Below are positions 1-9,441 of a DNA stretch of 25,291 nucleotides, in pieces. Position 1 is the stretch's first letter, and every line of letters begins with the position of its first letter. The position numbers and the translations under genes were made by a program. The stretch lies in the NCBI GenBank assembly GCA_016098155.1, contig JAAAJB010000525.1, positions 1 through 25,291 on the forward strand. Reading direction: 5' to 3'. The DNA comes from Actinomortierella ambigua (taxonomy: Eukaryota > Mortierellomycota > Mortierellomycetes > Mortierellales > Mortierellaceae). The notes beneath the pieces are model-generated. The model searched no databases and had not been told where the DNA came from. It worked only from the letters and a program-made list of their open reading frames with translations.

Positions 1-156
1 TTCCTTTACATCCCATCTCATCTCATTCATTCATTCTCCACTTGATTCTGACCTCGTTTTTTTTTTTCTTTGGTCAGGTCAAGAGTAAATTTCTCTCCTT
101 TCAATTCCCTCCCTCCCTTCCCGAGTCTCCTTTTCTTTTTTTTGTAGAAAATCGAG
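1..156 (+). promoter_or_regulatory. CT-rich 5' leader of the MFS transporter
   Basis: The stretch is pyrimidine-rich with T runs and contains no ATG on the plus strand before position 157, which is what a scanned 5' UTR looks like. A tttttttgtag at 137-147 could be the acceptor of a 5' UTR intron ending just before the start codon, but no matching donor can be assigned because the upstream sequence is cut off by the window edge. Confidence 0.45.
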
Positions 157-891
157 ATGCCCGAAATTCCAACTGAGGTAGGGCTCGTACCCAATGGACC
201 AACTGAAAATCTTCCCCAGGGGAGGGGGAATCTCGATACCAGGGATGATCACATTTCCTAACGTTCCTTCATCCTGATATTTATTCTTGATTCTGCAGGG
301 CAAGTCCATTGACCTCGAGAACCAGCCTTCATCGGTGACATTGCCAGGCTCCAATGATGATAGCCAAGTCACAACAGCAACGGATGCTGCTGCCACGGCA
401 CACTCACCACCACCACTAAGCAGGTGGACTCAACTGCGGATGGCTCCAAATTTCTTGTTGCTGACGGTTGGACTGGCGCTGTTTGTTGATCTGCTGTGCT
501 ACTCGATCATCATGCCCCTGACTCCGTTCCTGATTGAACAGATGGGTCTTGGACCTTCGGCCAATGGCGTCCTGGTGGCGTGCTATGCCGCAGGTCTGTT
601 GATTGCTTCGTTTGGTGTCGGCTATGTGTCCGACAAGATTGCTTCGCGTCGCACACCCATGATGATTGGTCTGTTGGCACTCATGTTGGCGACTGTGCTG
701 TTCATGGAGGCCATGGACCACTACTGGGTGTTGATCGTCGCCCGGTTGGCCGCCGGTCTTGCCGGTGGTACCGTGATGACCCTCGGCTTTGCCCTGCTGT
801 CCGATACCTTCCCGGCGAACCAGCTGGGCGAGCAGATGGGCAAGGCTTTGATCGGTCAGGTAAGACATGCATACACACACATACACACACA

Positions 892-927
<36 letters not shown>

Positions 928-2042
928 ATCCCGTATCCCTCCCTCCTATTCGATGAAAGCTTAATTGCTCTAACTTTGAATGCTGTGTCGGTCTTGTCAC
1001 CTTTTTTTTTTCGCTTCTGCAATAGACCCTGGGTCTGATGCTTGGACCACCCGTTGGTGGTGCATTGGACGAAGGCATTGGCGCCAAGGCACCCTTTGTT
1101 TTCTGTATCATTTTCATTGTCATCGACCTCGTTGCTCGTGTGTTGATCATCGAGCCTCGCACGGCCAAGATCAAGCAGATCCGTGCCTTCCAGAAGCAGC
1201 AGAAGCAGGACAATGGCACGACCCCCGTCGACAAGTCTACGGACGATTCGCTCGAATTGGCCACGGCGGCGACACTGACGATGACGGCAACGACAGCGAC
1301 CGAGGCCGGTGATAAGCTACAGGGCAAGCAGGAGAAGACGACGCTCTTGAAACTGATGCGTCACCCTCGCCTGTTCACGGCGCTGATGGTCAGTTTTGTG
1401 CAAGCGTTTGTCGTGTCGGCGATCGAGCCCGTGTTGCCGCTGTATCTCGAACGTGAGTTTGATGCGACCAAGACCCGAGTCGGTCTCATCTTCTTGGCGC
1501 TGTCCATCCCGACCATCGCTGCACCCTTGGCGGGCGCTTTCTCGGACCGCCATGGTGCGCGATGGATGGTGATCTTCTTTATCACCATCTGTGCCGCGGT
1601 GTCGGTCGTGATGGGCATCCCGAATCTGCCACTGTGGGCCATCATTGTGTGCTTGATCGTGCTGGGTGGGTGCTCGGCCTCGTACCTGACCCCGGTCCTG
1701 GGCGAGATCTCGGCCGTGGTGCGCGTGACGGGCGATGGTGATGGATTCGCGAGAGCGTTTGGATTGTTCAATGCCGTGTTTTCGTTGGGCATGGTCGCCG
1801 GTCCCTTGTTGGGCGCGTTGGTCTATGAGCGGACAAATATGTTCTGGACCATGGTGATGATTGGCGCTGTCACGCTCCTCCCGATCCCGCTTGTGGTCAT
1901 GTTCATGGCCAACAAGAAGCAGAAGCTGCTGGATCAAGAAGAGTACGAAAGCACGATCAACGAGCAGGACCGCATCTTGGCCCATATCCACGAGACAAAA
2001 GTGGTGCAAGAGAAGGTGGAGGATGTCAAGGTGGAGAAGTAA
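157..2042 (+). CDS. MFS transporter, vesicular amine / DHA1-like (SLC18-type)
   Basis: Three exons, 157-177, 299-859 and 1026-2042, encode about 532 aa. The start is the first ATG in the window, and the seven-residue first exon joins in phase 0 to GKSIDLEN. Intron 1 (178-298, GTAGGG...CTGCAG) has a CTAAC branch point at 258-262; intron 2 (860-1025, GTAAGA...AATAG) carries a CA/CT microsatellite. After a soluble N-terminus of about 55 residues there are about 12 hydrophobic segments. TM1 (59-81) has a membrane aspartate (D71) placed like the amine-binding Asp of vesicular monoamine transporters. The TM2-3 loop has MFS motif A (GYVSDKIASRR, 115-125), TM5 has motif C (GLMLGPPVGG, 197-206), and motif A recurs in the second half (GAFSDRHGARW, 364-374). 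A charged cytoplasmic loop (about 239-303) separates the halves. Proton-coupled export of an organic cation or drug is inferred from the family; the substrate is unknown. Confidence 0.93.
860..1025 (+). repeat. Intron 2 of the MFS gene with (CA)n/(CT)n microsatellite
   Basis: The intron is fixed by the donor CAG|GTAAGA at 860 and the acceptor GCAATAG at 1025, which restore a continuous reading frame through motif C. Bases 871-930 are almost entirely CA then CT dinucleotides, starting only about 11 nt after the donor. Confidence 0.85.
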
Positions 2043-2115
2043 CGTTATATAATCTAGTTTGTGTTGTACTGTAGTCGTATAGACGATCTAATTCAAGTCA
2101 TTTAGCATACCCCCC

Positions 2116-2121
2116 ATTAAA
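2116..2121 (+). terminator. Putative poly(A) signal ATTAAA of the MFS gene
   Basis: ATTAAA lies 74 nt after the stop codon, within the 241-bp spacer between this gene and the convergent multicopper oxidase. It is a common variant of AATAAA. The cleavage site cannot be seen. Confidence 0.35.
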
Positions 2122-2283
2122 CTCGAGTGAACAAAGTAAAAACAATCAGTTGGAGATGATGAATGGACGATTCTATGTTATTGTCGACGAGATAATATAC
2201 ATCAGTGTTTAAAAATACAAGAGTGCTAGTGGGATCTCGACTGTGGTGAGGTTTCTCTTGTGCGCGTGAATGGCTATTTCCCG

Positions 2284-4521
2284 CTACTTGCCCGGTGGGA
2301 TAGGTGGGGTCGGTGGCAAAAAGCCAGTGTCAGGCGAGAACCCTTCAGGACGTCCAGAGTCACACAGCTCACGGACTTGGCGAGGGATGCCCATTTTCCG
2401 CAATTGGTCCGGTAGCTCCAAGAACTGCATTACCAAACCAACACTCACATGCCACTCGATATGACAGTGCAGCGCCCACACACCAGGATTGTCGGTTTTG
2501 AAACGGATCACCGCGTAACCATCCCTTGGTACAGTCGCAGTGTCCCGGCGGACAGGGTTGGCTGTCATCAGAGGTGTTTTGCCCTCCTCGTACCGGCCCG
2601 TGCCTTGCGCAACGACTTGGAAGACGTGGCCGTGCAAGTGATACGGATGCTCGTCGCCACCTTCATTGTCCAACACCACTTGCACAACCTCCCCAGGTTG
2701 GTCGATCACCACCACGTGCATGTCATTGTTGAACGTCCGAATGTCGTCGAGGTTCTGGTGGATGGTGGGTTTCCATGGATCGGCACGATACGTGATGTTA
2801 TTCATGTAGCCACGCACAAAGCCATCGATGGGGTCCATATGGAACGAGATCTTGAGGTTGACGTGCTTGGCGACGGGTTCATAAATGGGTTGAACATCCA
2901 TGGGTTTCAAGAGCAATGGATCCAGATCGACACAGGCCTCGACAAACGACGGGTTGTTGGGGTCATTGTCTGGAACACGGCCATGGGTCGTTGGCTCGTA
3001 CCGTCCGGCTCCCTCGTACCGGACAATGGCCTTGACGACCGGGTCCATGTTCGTGGGAGTCTTGGGCAGGCAGTCCTTGCCGAGCTCAGCTCGCATCCAG
3101 TAGTTACGAAGTTCCTGATCCGCCTCCACAATCACAGAGTACCGCTGACCGGCGTTGATTGGTAGTCGGTCCACCATGACTGGATCCACGTAGACGCCAT
3201 CCACCTCAATGACCTGCATCGTGTGGTTGTCGATTGAATAAATCCACGAAGCAGCCGCACTATGAACCATGGGATGGATAGAAGGTAAATGATTAAAGAC
3301 GCTGTCATTTGTGTGTTTTCTCCTCTTCCTCCCCCTCCCCCCTCTCGCTCTCTCTCTTTCACGCCGTTCTTACCCTGTATTGATGATGCGTAGGCGATAC
3401 TTGAAACCAGACTCAAAACGGAACAAGGCACGCTCATGTCCACGACGCAGCTGCTCACAAGGTAAGTCGGCTGGTTGGACGTTGGAGCAATTGAAGAAGC
3501 CCTTGCCGTTGATCAAGCCATTGTTGGGCACCGGCTCCCTGCCGTTGCTCGCCTTGGACAAATAGTGCTGCAGAAGTACACCTGTAGGCTGATGGAACCA
3601 GTCTGACAACATCACCACCAGCTCTTGGTTGTAATGGTCCAGGTATGGGTCCAGCTCGGGTGTATCGCGGATCACCATCGGGCCCCAAAGGCCATCGATG
3701 TATTGATTCTCAAAGTGGGCATGCCACCAAAATCTATTGTTGTAAATGTACCAAGTGCGCAGACCATTAGGGGGATAGGGTTAGTACCGCGAGGCAGATG
3801 AGGTACATGCATACTGGGAGAGAAAAAAAAAAGGCTCCCGCACTATCCGCGCCTCCGAAAGTGACACCGCTGCCATTTAAACAAGGACATCCGAGTCAGA
3901 AACCAAATAATCGAGGAGAGCGCCCCAACCACACCAAATAGGTCAGCTTGACGGTATCATTTGGTCCTCTTCTTCTTTTTCTTGTTGTTCAGTCCGAGAT
4001 GGAATAGAGGCGACCTCGCTCACTGTTGACGTTGTCACTACTCTGAACTTGGGTCATGTTGAAAAGGAGGATAAGAGGAAAGAGGGGACTTACGTTCCAA
4101 CAAGGTCATCGGTTGCAAAGGTGTAGGTAAAGTTGGCGCCCGGCGGTATAGGGCACTGGTTCTGTCCAGGTACGCCGTCATACCACGGCGAGTTCTTCAT
4201 CAAGAACCCATGCCAGTGGAAGGATGTTGGGACCGATAGTTTGTTCTCGACCACCACTGTGATATAGTCGCCTCGGTTGACGTCGATCCTGGGGCCAGGA
4301 AACATGTCGTTGACAAGCAAAACTGGGCGAGCAACACCGTCTGGGGATATAGTCTGGTTGGTCACTGTCCAGAAAAACATACGGTTGCGAGGTGATTCGG
4401 TTGGGGGGAAATAGGCATGCGTGAGATGGGGTATAACAAGGGCAAGGAGTAGAATGAAAAGCCTGAATGCTGGTGGTGGCATGATGCCCCGCCGTCTATT
4501 GACTGATGGCAGAGGCGTCAT
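2284..4521 (-). CDS. Secreted multicopper oxidase (laccase/ferroxidase-like)
   Basis: Three exons on the minus strand, 4521-4094, 3733-3374 and 3259-2284, give 587 aa. Intron 1 (4093-3734) has donor GTAAGT, a TACTAAC branch point at 3786-3780 and acceptor AATAG; intron 2 (3373-3260) runs GTAAGA to CATAG. A hydrophobic signal peptide covers about residues 19-36. All four copper motifs are present: HWHGF (102-106), HAH (147-149), HPYHLHGH (467-474) and HCHIEWH (527-533). The axial position ten residues after the T1 cysteine is Leu. The L4 motif HCHIEWH and the NPVRRDT segment resemble Fet3-type ferroxidases, but there is no C-terminal membrane helix, so the product is probably free or wall-associated. 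It would oxidise phenols or Fe(II) with reduction of O2 to water. The start at 4521 is the first ATG after a CT-rich leader; ATG 4482 would give a shorter, more standard signal peptide. Confidence 0.92.
3734..4093 (-). other. Intron 1 of the multicopper oxidase (360 bp)
   Basis: The intron joins VG(T) to FWWHAHFENQ without a gap relative to the usual laccase pattern, so no exon is missing inside it. It has a GTAAGT donor, a perfect TACTAAC branch point and an AATAG acceptor. It is about three times longer than the other assigned introns of this gene block and contains A- and T-rich runs. Confidence 0.85.
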
Positions 4522-5060
4522 GATGCGTGGGGGGTGTTGGAGAGGCAATCGAAAAGGTGTGGAGGTAGAAGAACAAAGAAGCGATGATGTGCCTTTTCTC
4601 GTTCTATTTTTGAAGGTCACACACATATCCAAAATTGGCAAGGCTGAGGGGAGGAGGATCGTTCACCAGGGCGAGTTGGTCTTTCCCAAGTCCCCACCTT
4701 ACCACTCTCCTTCTGTGTTCCTGGGACTTTGACCTTTGGTAGCTCTATTGATCGCCGTGCATGCACGACGACCTTTTATTTCTTTTTTCACAACTTCAAG
4801 CCGTTGGCCTTGTCTCATCATCATTTGTGGGGGCCACAGGCACAGGCTTCGATACGATTAATGGGAGGGGCCCTTTGCCCTTGTCCAATCCAAGGAATGA
4901 AATCCGGTGGCTTTGCATTTCGAAGAGGCACAACCGCACCCACTCCTCCCCAAGGGCCAATGCCGAAAAACAGCGGATCAGGTCCACCCTCTCTCATTTG
5001 CATTCCCGCCCTACCGCCCTACCACCCATCCTCCCCTCCTTGCCAATCACAACCGCCACC
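4522..5060. promoter_or_regulatory. Divergent promoter region between multicopper oxidase and uS4m
   Basis: This 539-bp region separates two divergent start codons. CCAAT boxes read on the plus strand at 4885-4889, 4957-4961 and 5043-5047, and on the minus strand at 4638-4634, about 113 bp before the oxidase start. CCAAT boxes bind the HAP/CBF complex, a known regulator of fungal respiratory and mitochondrial genes; its role here is inferred. The most proximal plus-strand CCAAT is only 14 nt from the ATG and may lie in the transcript. The oxidase side ends in a CT-rich leader. Confidence 0.5.
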
Positions 5061-5780
5061 ATGCGCAACACAAAGATCCCGGCCTACTCGCTGCGGCGGC
5101 AAATGATCCGCATGTCATGGAACAAATACAACCTGTACAACATGGCCCAGCGCACTCGGGCGCTCAACAGCGCCAACAAGACGCTGTACCAGCAAAAGTG
5201 GGCCTCGAAGAAGGACACACGCGCCTACCACGGCGACCAGATCACAGAGCGTCAGTTCCAATCCATGTTCGACACCCGTCTGCCCACAGCCAACACCAAG
5301 GTCGGTGCTGACGAGCCCCACCCTCCCGTCTTCTCGCTGACGTTTGCCGAGCTGGAGCGTCGTCTGGATTTCATCCTGTTCCGATCCAACTTGGCTCCGA
5401 GTGTGTATGCAGCTCGCCAGCTGGTTGGCCACGGCAAGGTCAAGATCAACGGCAAGGCCATGCCCTTCCCTTCGCATCGTGTGGCCGATGGTGATATCGT
5501 CAGCGTCGAGCCCAAGGCAGTCTCGACCCTTAAGAAGGTCGCGGCACCCAAGGAGGGCGAGGCCGAGTTGACGGGCAAGGAGCCCATGGATTTCGTCCCG
5601 CACAAGTTCTCGCAACCCTTCTTGTTTGTGCCGGATTACCTGGAGGTCAACTACAACACTTGCTCGGTCTGCTTCTTGCGGTCACCCATCTCCCGTCCCG
5701 GAAAGACGGAAATCCCTTCGCCATTCGCTCCTCAGGTCCACCAATTGGCCTATGAGTTTTACGCTCGAAACCGCAAGTAA
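5061..5780 (+). CDS. NAM9: Mitochondrial small-subunit ribosomal protein uS4m (Nam9 type)
   Basis: A single exon of 239 aa. The start ATG sits in the context GCCACCATG; the frame stays open upstream to 4761, but homology begins here. The N-terminal block SWNKYNLYNM (residues 19-28) is the basic segment typical of fungal Nam9 proteins. Residues about 99-150 form the S4 RNA-binding domain, with RRLDFILFRS, AARQLVGHGKVKING and a closing DGDIVSVEP. The C-terminus (PDYLEVNYNT... ARPG-like SRPGKTEIPSPF...) matches the mitochondrial-specific extension. The protein is a primary 16S-type rRNA binder in the mitoribosome small subunit. Base usage is C/G-rich at third positions like its neighbours, and there is no intron. 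It converges with the OMA1 gene. Confidence 0.95.
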   Translation: MRNTKIPAYSLRRQMIRMSWNKYNLYNMAQRTRALNSANKTLYQQKWASKKDTRAYHGDQITERQFQSMFDTRLPTANTKVGADEPHPPVFSLTFAELERRLDFILFRSNLAPSVYAARQLVGHGKVKINGKAMPFPSHRVADGDIVSVEPKAVSTLKKVAAPKEGEAELTGKEPMDFVPHKFSQPFLFVPDYLEVNYNTCSVCFLRSPISRPGKTEIPSPFAPQVHQLAYEFYARNRK

Positions 5781-6172
5781 AAGAAAAAAAATATAGCATC
5801 AACCCTGTCAACAGTCATTCTCTTTCTTTTATTTCTGCACTCAAAATCAACCTCATTCCCCTAGATTTCATTTTTCTCAGCCATGGTGTTTTTTTAATCG
5901 TTTTGTACAAAATAAACAGGGTCCTTTTCTGGATTGGACCACGCATTCTTTATAGGGAACGACATGATGAAAGGGATAGGTAGAAGGTAGATGAAGGAGG
6001 GTATGGTGCACACACTGAAGCATGCGTGGGGGGGGGTATTAGTGTACATCGGATTAGAAAAAAAAACAAGAAAGGAAGAAGCAAAGAAATGAAGAGCGAG
6101 GAGAAATACAACACCAATTCATGCAGCTCTGGATCTAAAAATGTCCCTCGGTATCATCACCTTTTCTCCACC
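5781..6172. other. Convergent 3' spacer between uS4m and OMA1
   Basis: The 392-bp spacer contains no gene. It has a canonical AATAAA at 5911-5916 for uS4m, 131 nt after its stop. TTTATT at 5828-5833 reads AATAAA on the minus strand and could serve OMA1, in which case the two 3' UTRs would overlap. The rest is T-rich, then A/G-rich with a G run near 6030. Confidence 0.5.
5911..5916 (+). terminator. NAM9: Putative poly(A) signal AATAAA of uS4m
   Basis: A canonical AATAAA hexamer downstream of the uS4m stop, at a plausible 3' UTR distance. Assignment rests on position only. Confidence 0.45.
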
Positions 6173-8287
6173 TCAAGTCTTGGGCTGCGCGACAAGGGTG
6201 GCCGGTTGCCAAGCCTGCTGTGCAGGAGCGCGATCCGAGTTGGCGGATGAAAACCAGCTCTTGACAGTCGAGAACCAACCGCCACCTCGCGGATGGGAGC
6301 CCTTTTGGCGCTCGCGCACCTCCAAATCCTTAATGTCCTCATCCAACTGGCCCAAGACGGCGTCCGCAGTGTCCTCAATCAAATCTCCGTCCTCGTCGAC
6401 AAGTGTCGACTTTGGGGCCACAACGGCACCTCCATGTCGGAACCGTGCCACAGGTTCGTCGCGCAGTTGCAGGACCCTCTCCCACAACTCTCGAGCGACA
6501 ACCACCTTTTCCTTGAGGTACCGGGCCCTTTCGGCAGAGGGTGGGTGATCGTACATCCAGTCGGTCCACTTGTGCACCTCAACCGAATCCTCGCGCTCCA
6601 TGGTCTGCCGCTCGACTTCAGACATGCCCTCCCAGAACTGGACCGCATGGATCGGATCGTAGCCCGCCATGGCCATCAACGACAACGAGACCGTGTCGGC
6701 TTCGACCTCGATCGCCTGATGCAAAGGCCCTGAGGCGGTAAAGTGGAGCAAGTTTTCAGTTGTTTGATCGATCCAGGAGTTGAACCAAGGGCCGAGTGGG
6801 ATGGAGACGGTCCAGAGCGCACTTCGCATAAGATCTATTGCGATTTATCGTAAGAAAAAGAAAATAACACGGTTAACGCACCAAAATTTCCAATGAGAGA
6901 GTGAGAGAAAGGAGAACAAGTCTACACCTAATTCTCCGATCCATCGAAAAAAAAATGATTGTGTACCTGCAAGGAAGAGCATGATGGTCTCACGACCGTG
7001 TGTCTCCATGGTATGTCGCTGAATGACATGGGCCACCTCGTGAGCAATGACAGCTGCCAACAAGTCCTCGTCATTTTCGACAAACTCCATGAGTCCTGAG
7101 TTGACAAAGATGAGTCGCGGTGGCCCGACCGAGCAAGCGTTGATCTCGTCATCTTCTGTCACGTAGATCTGAAAGGGTCTATCCTTGAACACCAAGTTGG
7201 GGTCGTCCAAGACTTCCAGGATTCCCTTCTTTTCCTTCTTCTTTTGCAGAGTGTCATCCTCTTCCTCCTGCGATGCATTCAGACTCTTGATGTTCTTGAT
7301 CGTTTTCTTGGTCTTGGTCTTCTTTTGGTCATGATGGCTCAGGGTGTTGACAAAAGCATTCTGCTCGGAATGATATGCGTACGTCTTGGTCAACAAGCTG
7401 GCGTTGCCATCCTCTCCATCCCCGGCCAGCTGCGCCAAGACGGCATCCTTGTTGTTTTCGCCCTCAATATTAAAGCTTCGCAAGGTCGTGCCATCCGCTT
7501 CAATGGCATGTTTCAGCAAGTTATTGAGGATATGGCGCACCAACTGCAATCGCTCATCGTTCTCATCCTCGACAATACGAAGCGTCGCCAACAAGGCCGG
7601 CAACTCCTCGCGCACCAGCTCAAACTCGGTTTCCTCGCTCGTAAACAAAAACCGCCACCGCCCCGTGTTGGGTGCCACCTCGAGCCCGGCGGCAATGACG
7701 AGTCCAAAGCAGATCGGCGGGATCATCACCAGCGTCAGGATCACGCGAGGCGATCGCCGTGTTGACAAGGGTAGGAGCGTGAGAGAGATCCGCGAGAGCA
7801 CTCGCAAAACTGCCGCCGTCATTGGGGTCTTGAGGATCGAAAAGACGACGGGTAAAAGGGGCGCTGGCATCTGAGACGGACGGCTGCTATGGAAGGGCCT
7901 GCTGCTCCTCATCAGAGCGTCGTTGGTACCGCAGCATGTACCTGAGGTCTTCAGCATTGACTGGCCCCTCGCCCCTGGCCTAAAGGCGCCTCGTGGCGCC
8001 GTGGCCTTATTGGCAGCCTTTGCAGGCCATGTTGGTCGAGTGAGTGTCGAGAAAGGTAGGCGGGGAGAAGTTGAAAGGATGGGTGTGTCCTTGACAGGTG
8101 AAAACCTCCTTGGCTGCATAGGCGAGGGACAGTTTGTTCTGAATGTCAGTGTCCGAAACGACTGCAGGTGAGCAGCATTCCCAGGAATGTTGTAGATGGA
8201 ACTTCTGGGTGGTCTACTGTGGGGTGGCAGGATGGTAAGGCGGTGCCCTGCGGCAGCCCGAACAGCTCTGGCTGCATGCAAGAACAT
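6173..8287 (-). CDS. OMA1: OMA1-like mitochondrial inner-membrane M48 metallopeptidase
   Basis: Two exons, 8287-6967 and 6834-6173, encode 660 aa. The intron (6966-6835, GTACAC...CAATAG, with a GTTAAC branch-like site) splits the codon for D441. The first ATG (8287) has G at -3 and opens an Arg/Ala-rich, acid-free N-terminus typical of a mitochondrial presequence. One strong membrane segment lies at about 182-203. The catalytic motif HEVAH is at 416-420 and the M48 third-ligand motif EVEAD at 483-487. The family degrades or processes inner-membrane proteins on stress (OPA1 and DELE1 in mammals; quality control in yeast); the fungal substrate is inferred. The protein is longer than yeast Oma1 (about 345 aa) because of a long N-terminal region and a Lys/Glu-rich insert at about 321-356. 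No key residue is missing. Confidence 0.92.
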
Positions 8288-9441
8288 GGCGAGTTACTGG
8301 GACGATGTAGAGACGGCGAATGAGAACAGGTTAAAGGTACGGGTGGATCAGACGACTGGCGGGGGGGGGGGCAGTGCAACTCTCCCCACTGAGTTTCACC
8401 TCGTGGCTTGGCCAAAAGCCTTACACGCCGCTGATATCTCAGCTGTACGGGGGGGGGGGGGCGTTCTTCATGGGCCGCGGAGGATGGCCGTTTGGCTGTG
8501 AAATGGTAGTCTGGGCCCGCCGTTCTCGAGGCCTCGGGGATCTGGCCCCATACGTTAGGCAGAATTTTCCAAGAAAGCTTCAAACCATGTACACAATCCT
8601 TGCGTGGGATCGAGTGGCTACATGAGATCACTCCTCCACCCAACACCACGATTCTCACGCCGCTTCATCCTCGCATGCCGGAGCTGTTGGAATGTGGTTG
8701 CCTTTTACATATCGTGATAAAACGGAGTTTTTGTTTTTAATGTCGATACTGTTCATTCGTAGAACTATTGCCACCATTCGTAGTCCGTGCACTCCAATAC
8801 CCCAGCAATGTCATTTCATGAGTTCGTGTATGCCCGCCTGAATTATATACCACTAGATTCCAAAGCAAGCGAGATAGATAGAAGTAGGTAAGATGGGAGA
8901 TTGGTTCTTTGGAACGGCCATAGCAATTATGTGTATATACTTTCTTGTGACAGCAGCTTTTCCACGTTTGACAGACGCGGCGGTGCTAGTTCATGCACGC
9001 TGCAGGATTCACTCATGACCATATTCGTCTTGACCGAGACAACTACATTGAAAGCTATGCGAGAAGAAATTTATCAGCTGGAAGAGTAGGTTCCAGAAGA
9101 ACATCTCTCCAGACGTAGTTGATAGGAAACATTCGACTATTACTCGACTATTCACTGCCCAGTCAACGCTCCAGACACCAACAAAAAGGCATTCAATTTG
9201 ATACGATGAGGAATCGATGAGAATAGGATTGGTATTGACCGTGAATTCACAATAAAGGTTTATAGAGGGATGATCCGCCAACACTATGGCGGAGGTCATC
9301 TCCTCCAACTGCTTTCGTCAAATGCCGATCATAACAAATGCGTCTGATGAATGTTAAATCCGGGGTAGCCAGCTTCTACCTTCCTGTTCGAACCAAGGTT
9401 CTCGAGTACTCGTAGATGTGAAATAGAGGGGAGAAAATATA
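8288..9441. promoter_or_regulatory. OMA1 upstream region and spacer to MEA1; no gene seen
   Basis: The first roughly 400 bp include the OMA1 promoter and leader. Two G homopolymers lie here, G11 at 8361-8371 and G13 at 8449-8461, so the OMA1-sense strand carries C runs. Open frames in the stretch look like chance frames without recognisable motifs. The right part (8700-9440) is AT-richer, has no repeats and should include the 3' UTR of the MEA1-family gene. Confidence 0.45.

Noticed and set aside
1317..2009. Long minus-strand frame opposite MFS exon 3
   Set aside because: It is antisense to a well-supported transporter exon, has no ATG-based start at its 5' end and no domain; it follows from the codon bias of the real gene.
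4761..5060. N-terminal extension of the uS4m frame
   Set aside because: The frame is open upstream, but Nam9 similarity starts at 5061, where the ATG has an ideal GCCACC context; the upstream codons cover promoter sequence.
8146..8658. Minus-strand frame upstream of OMA1 in another frame
   Set aside because: It overlaps the OMA1 start region in a different frame, contains homopolymer-coded residues and has no motif.
9380..9410. GGTTCGAAC on the minus strand as a tRNA T arm
   Set aside because: The flanking bases do not form the 5-bp T stem, no A box lies upstream, and it falls in the 3' region of the MEA1-family gene.
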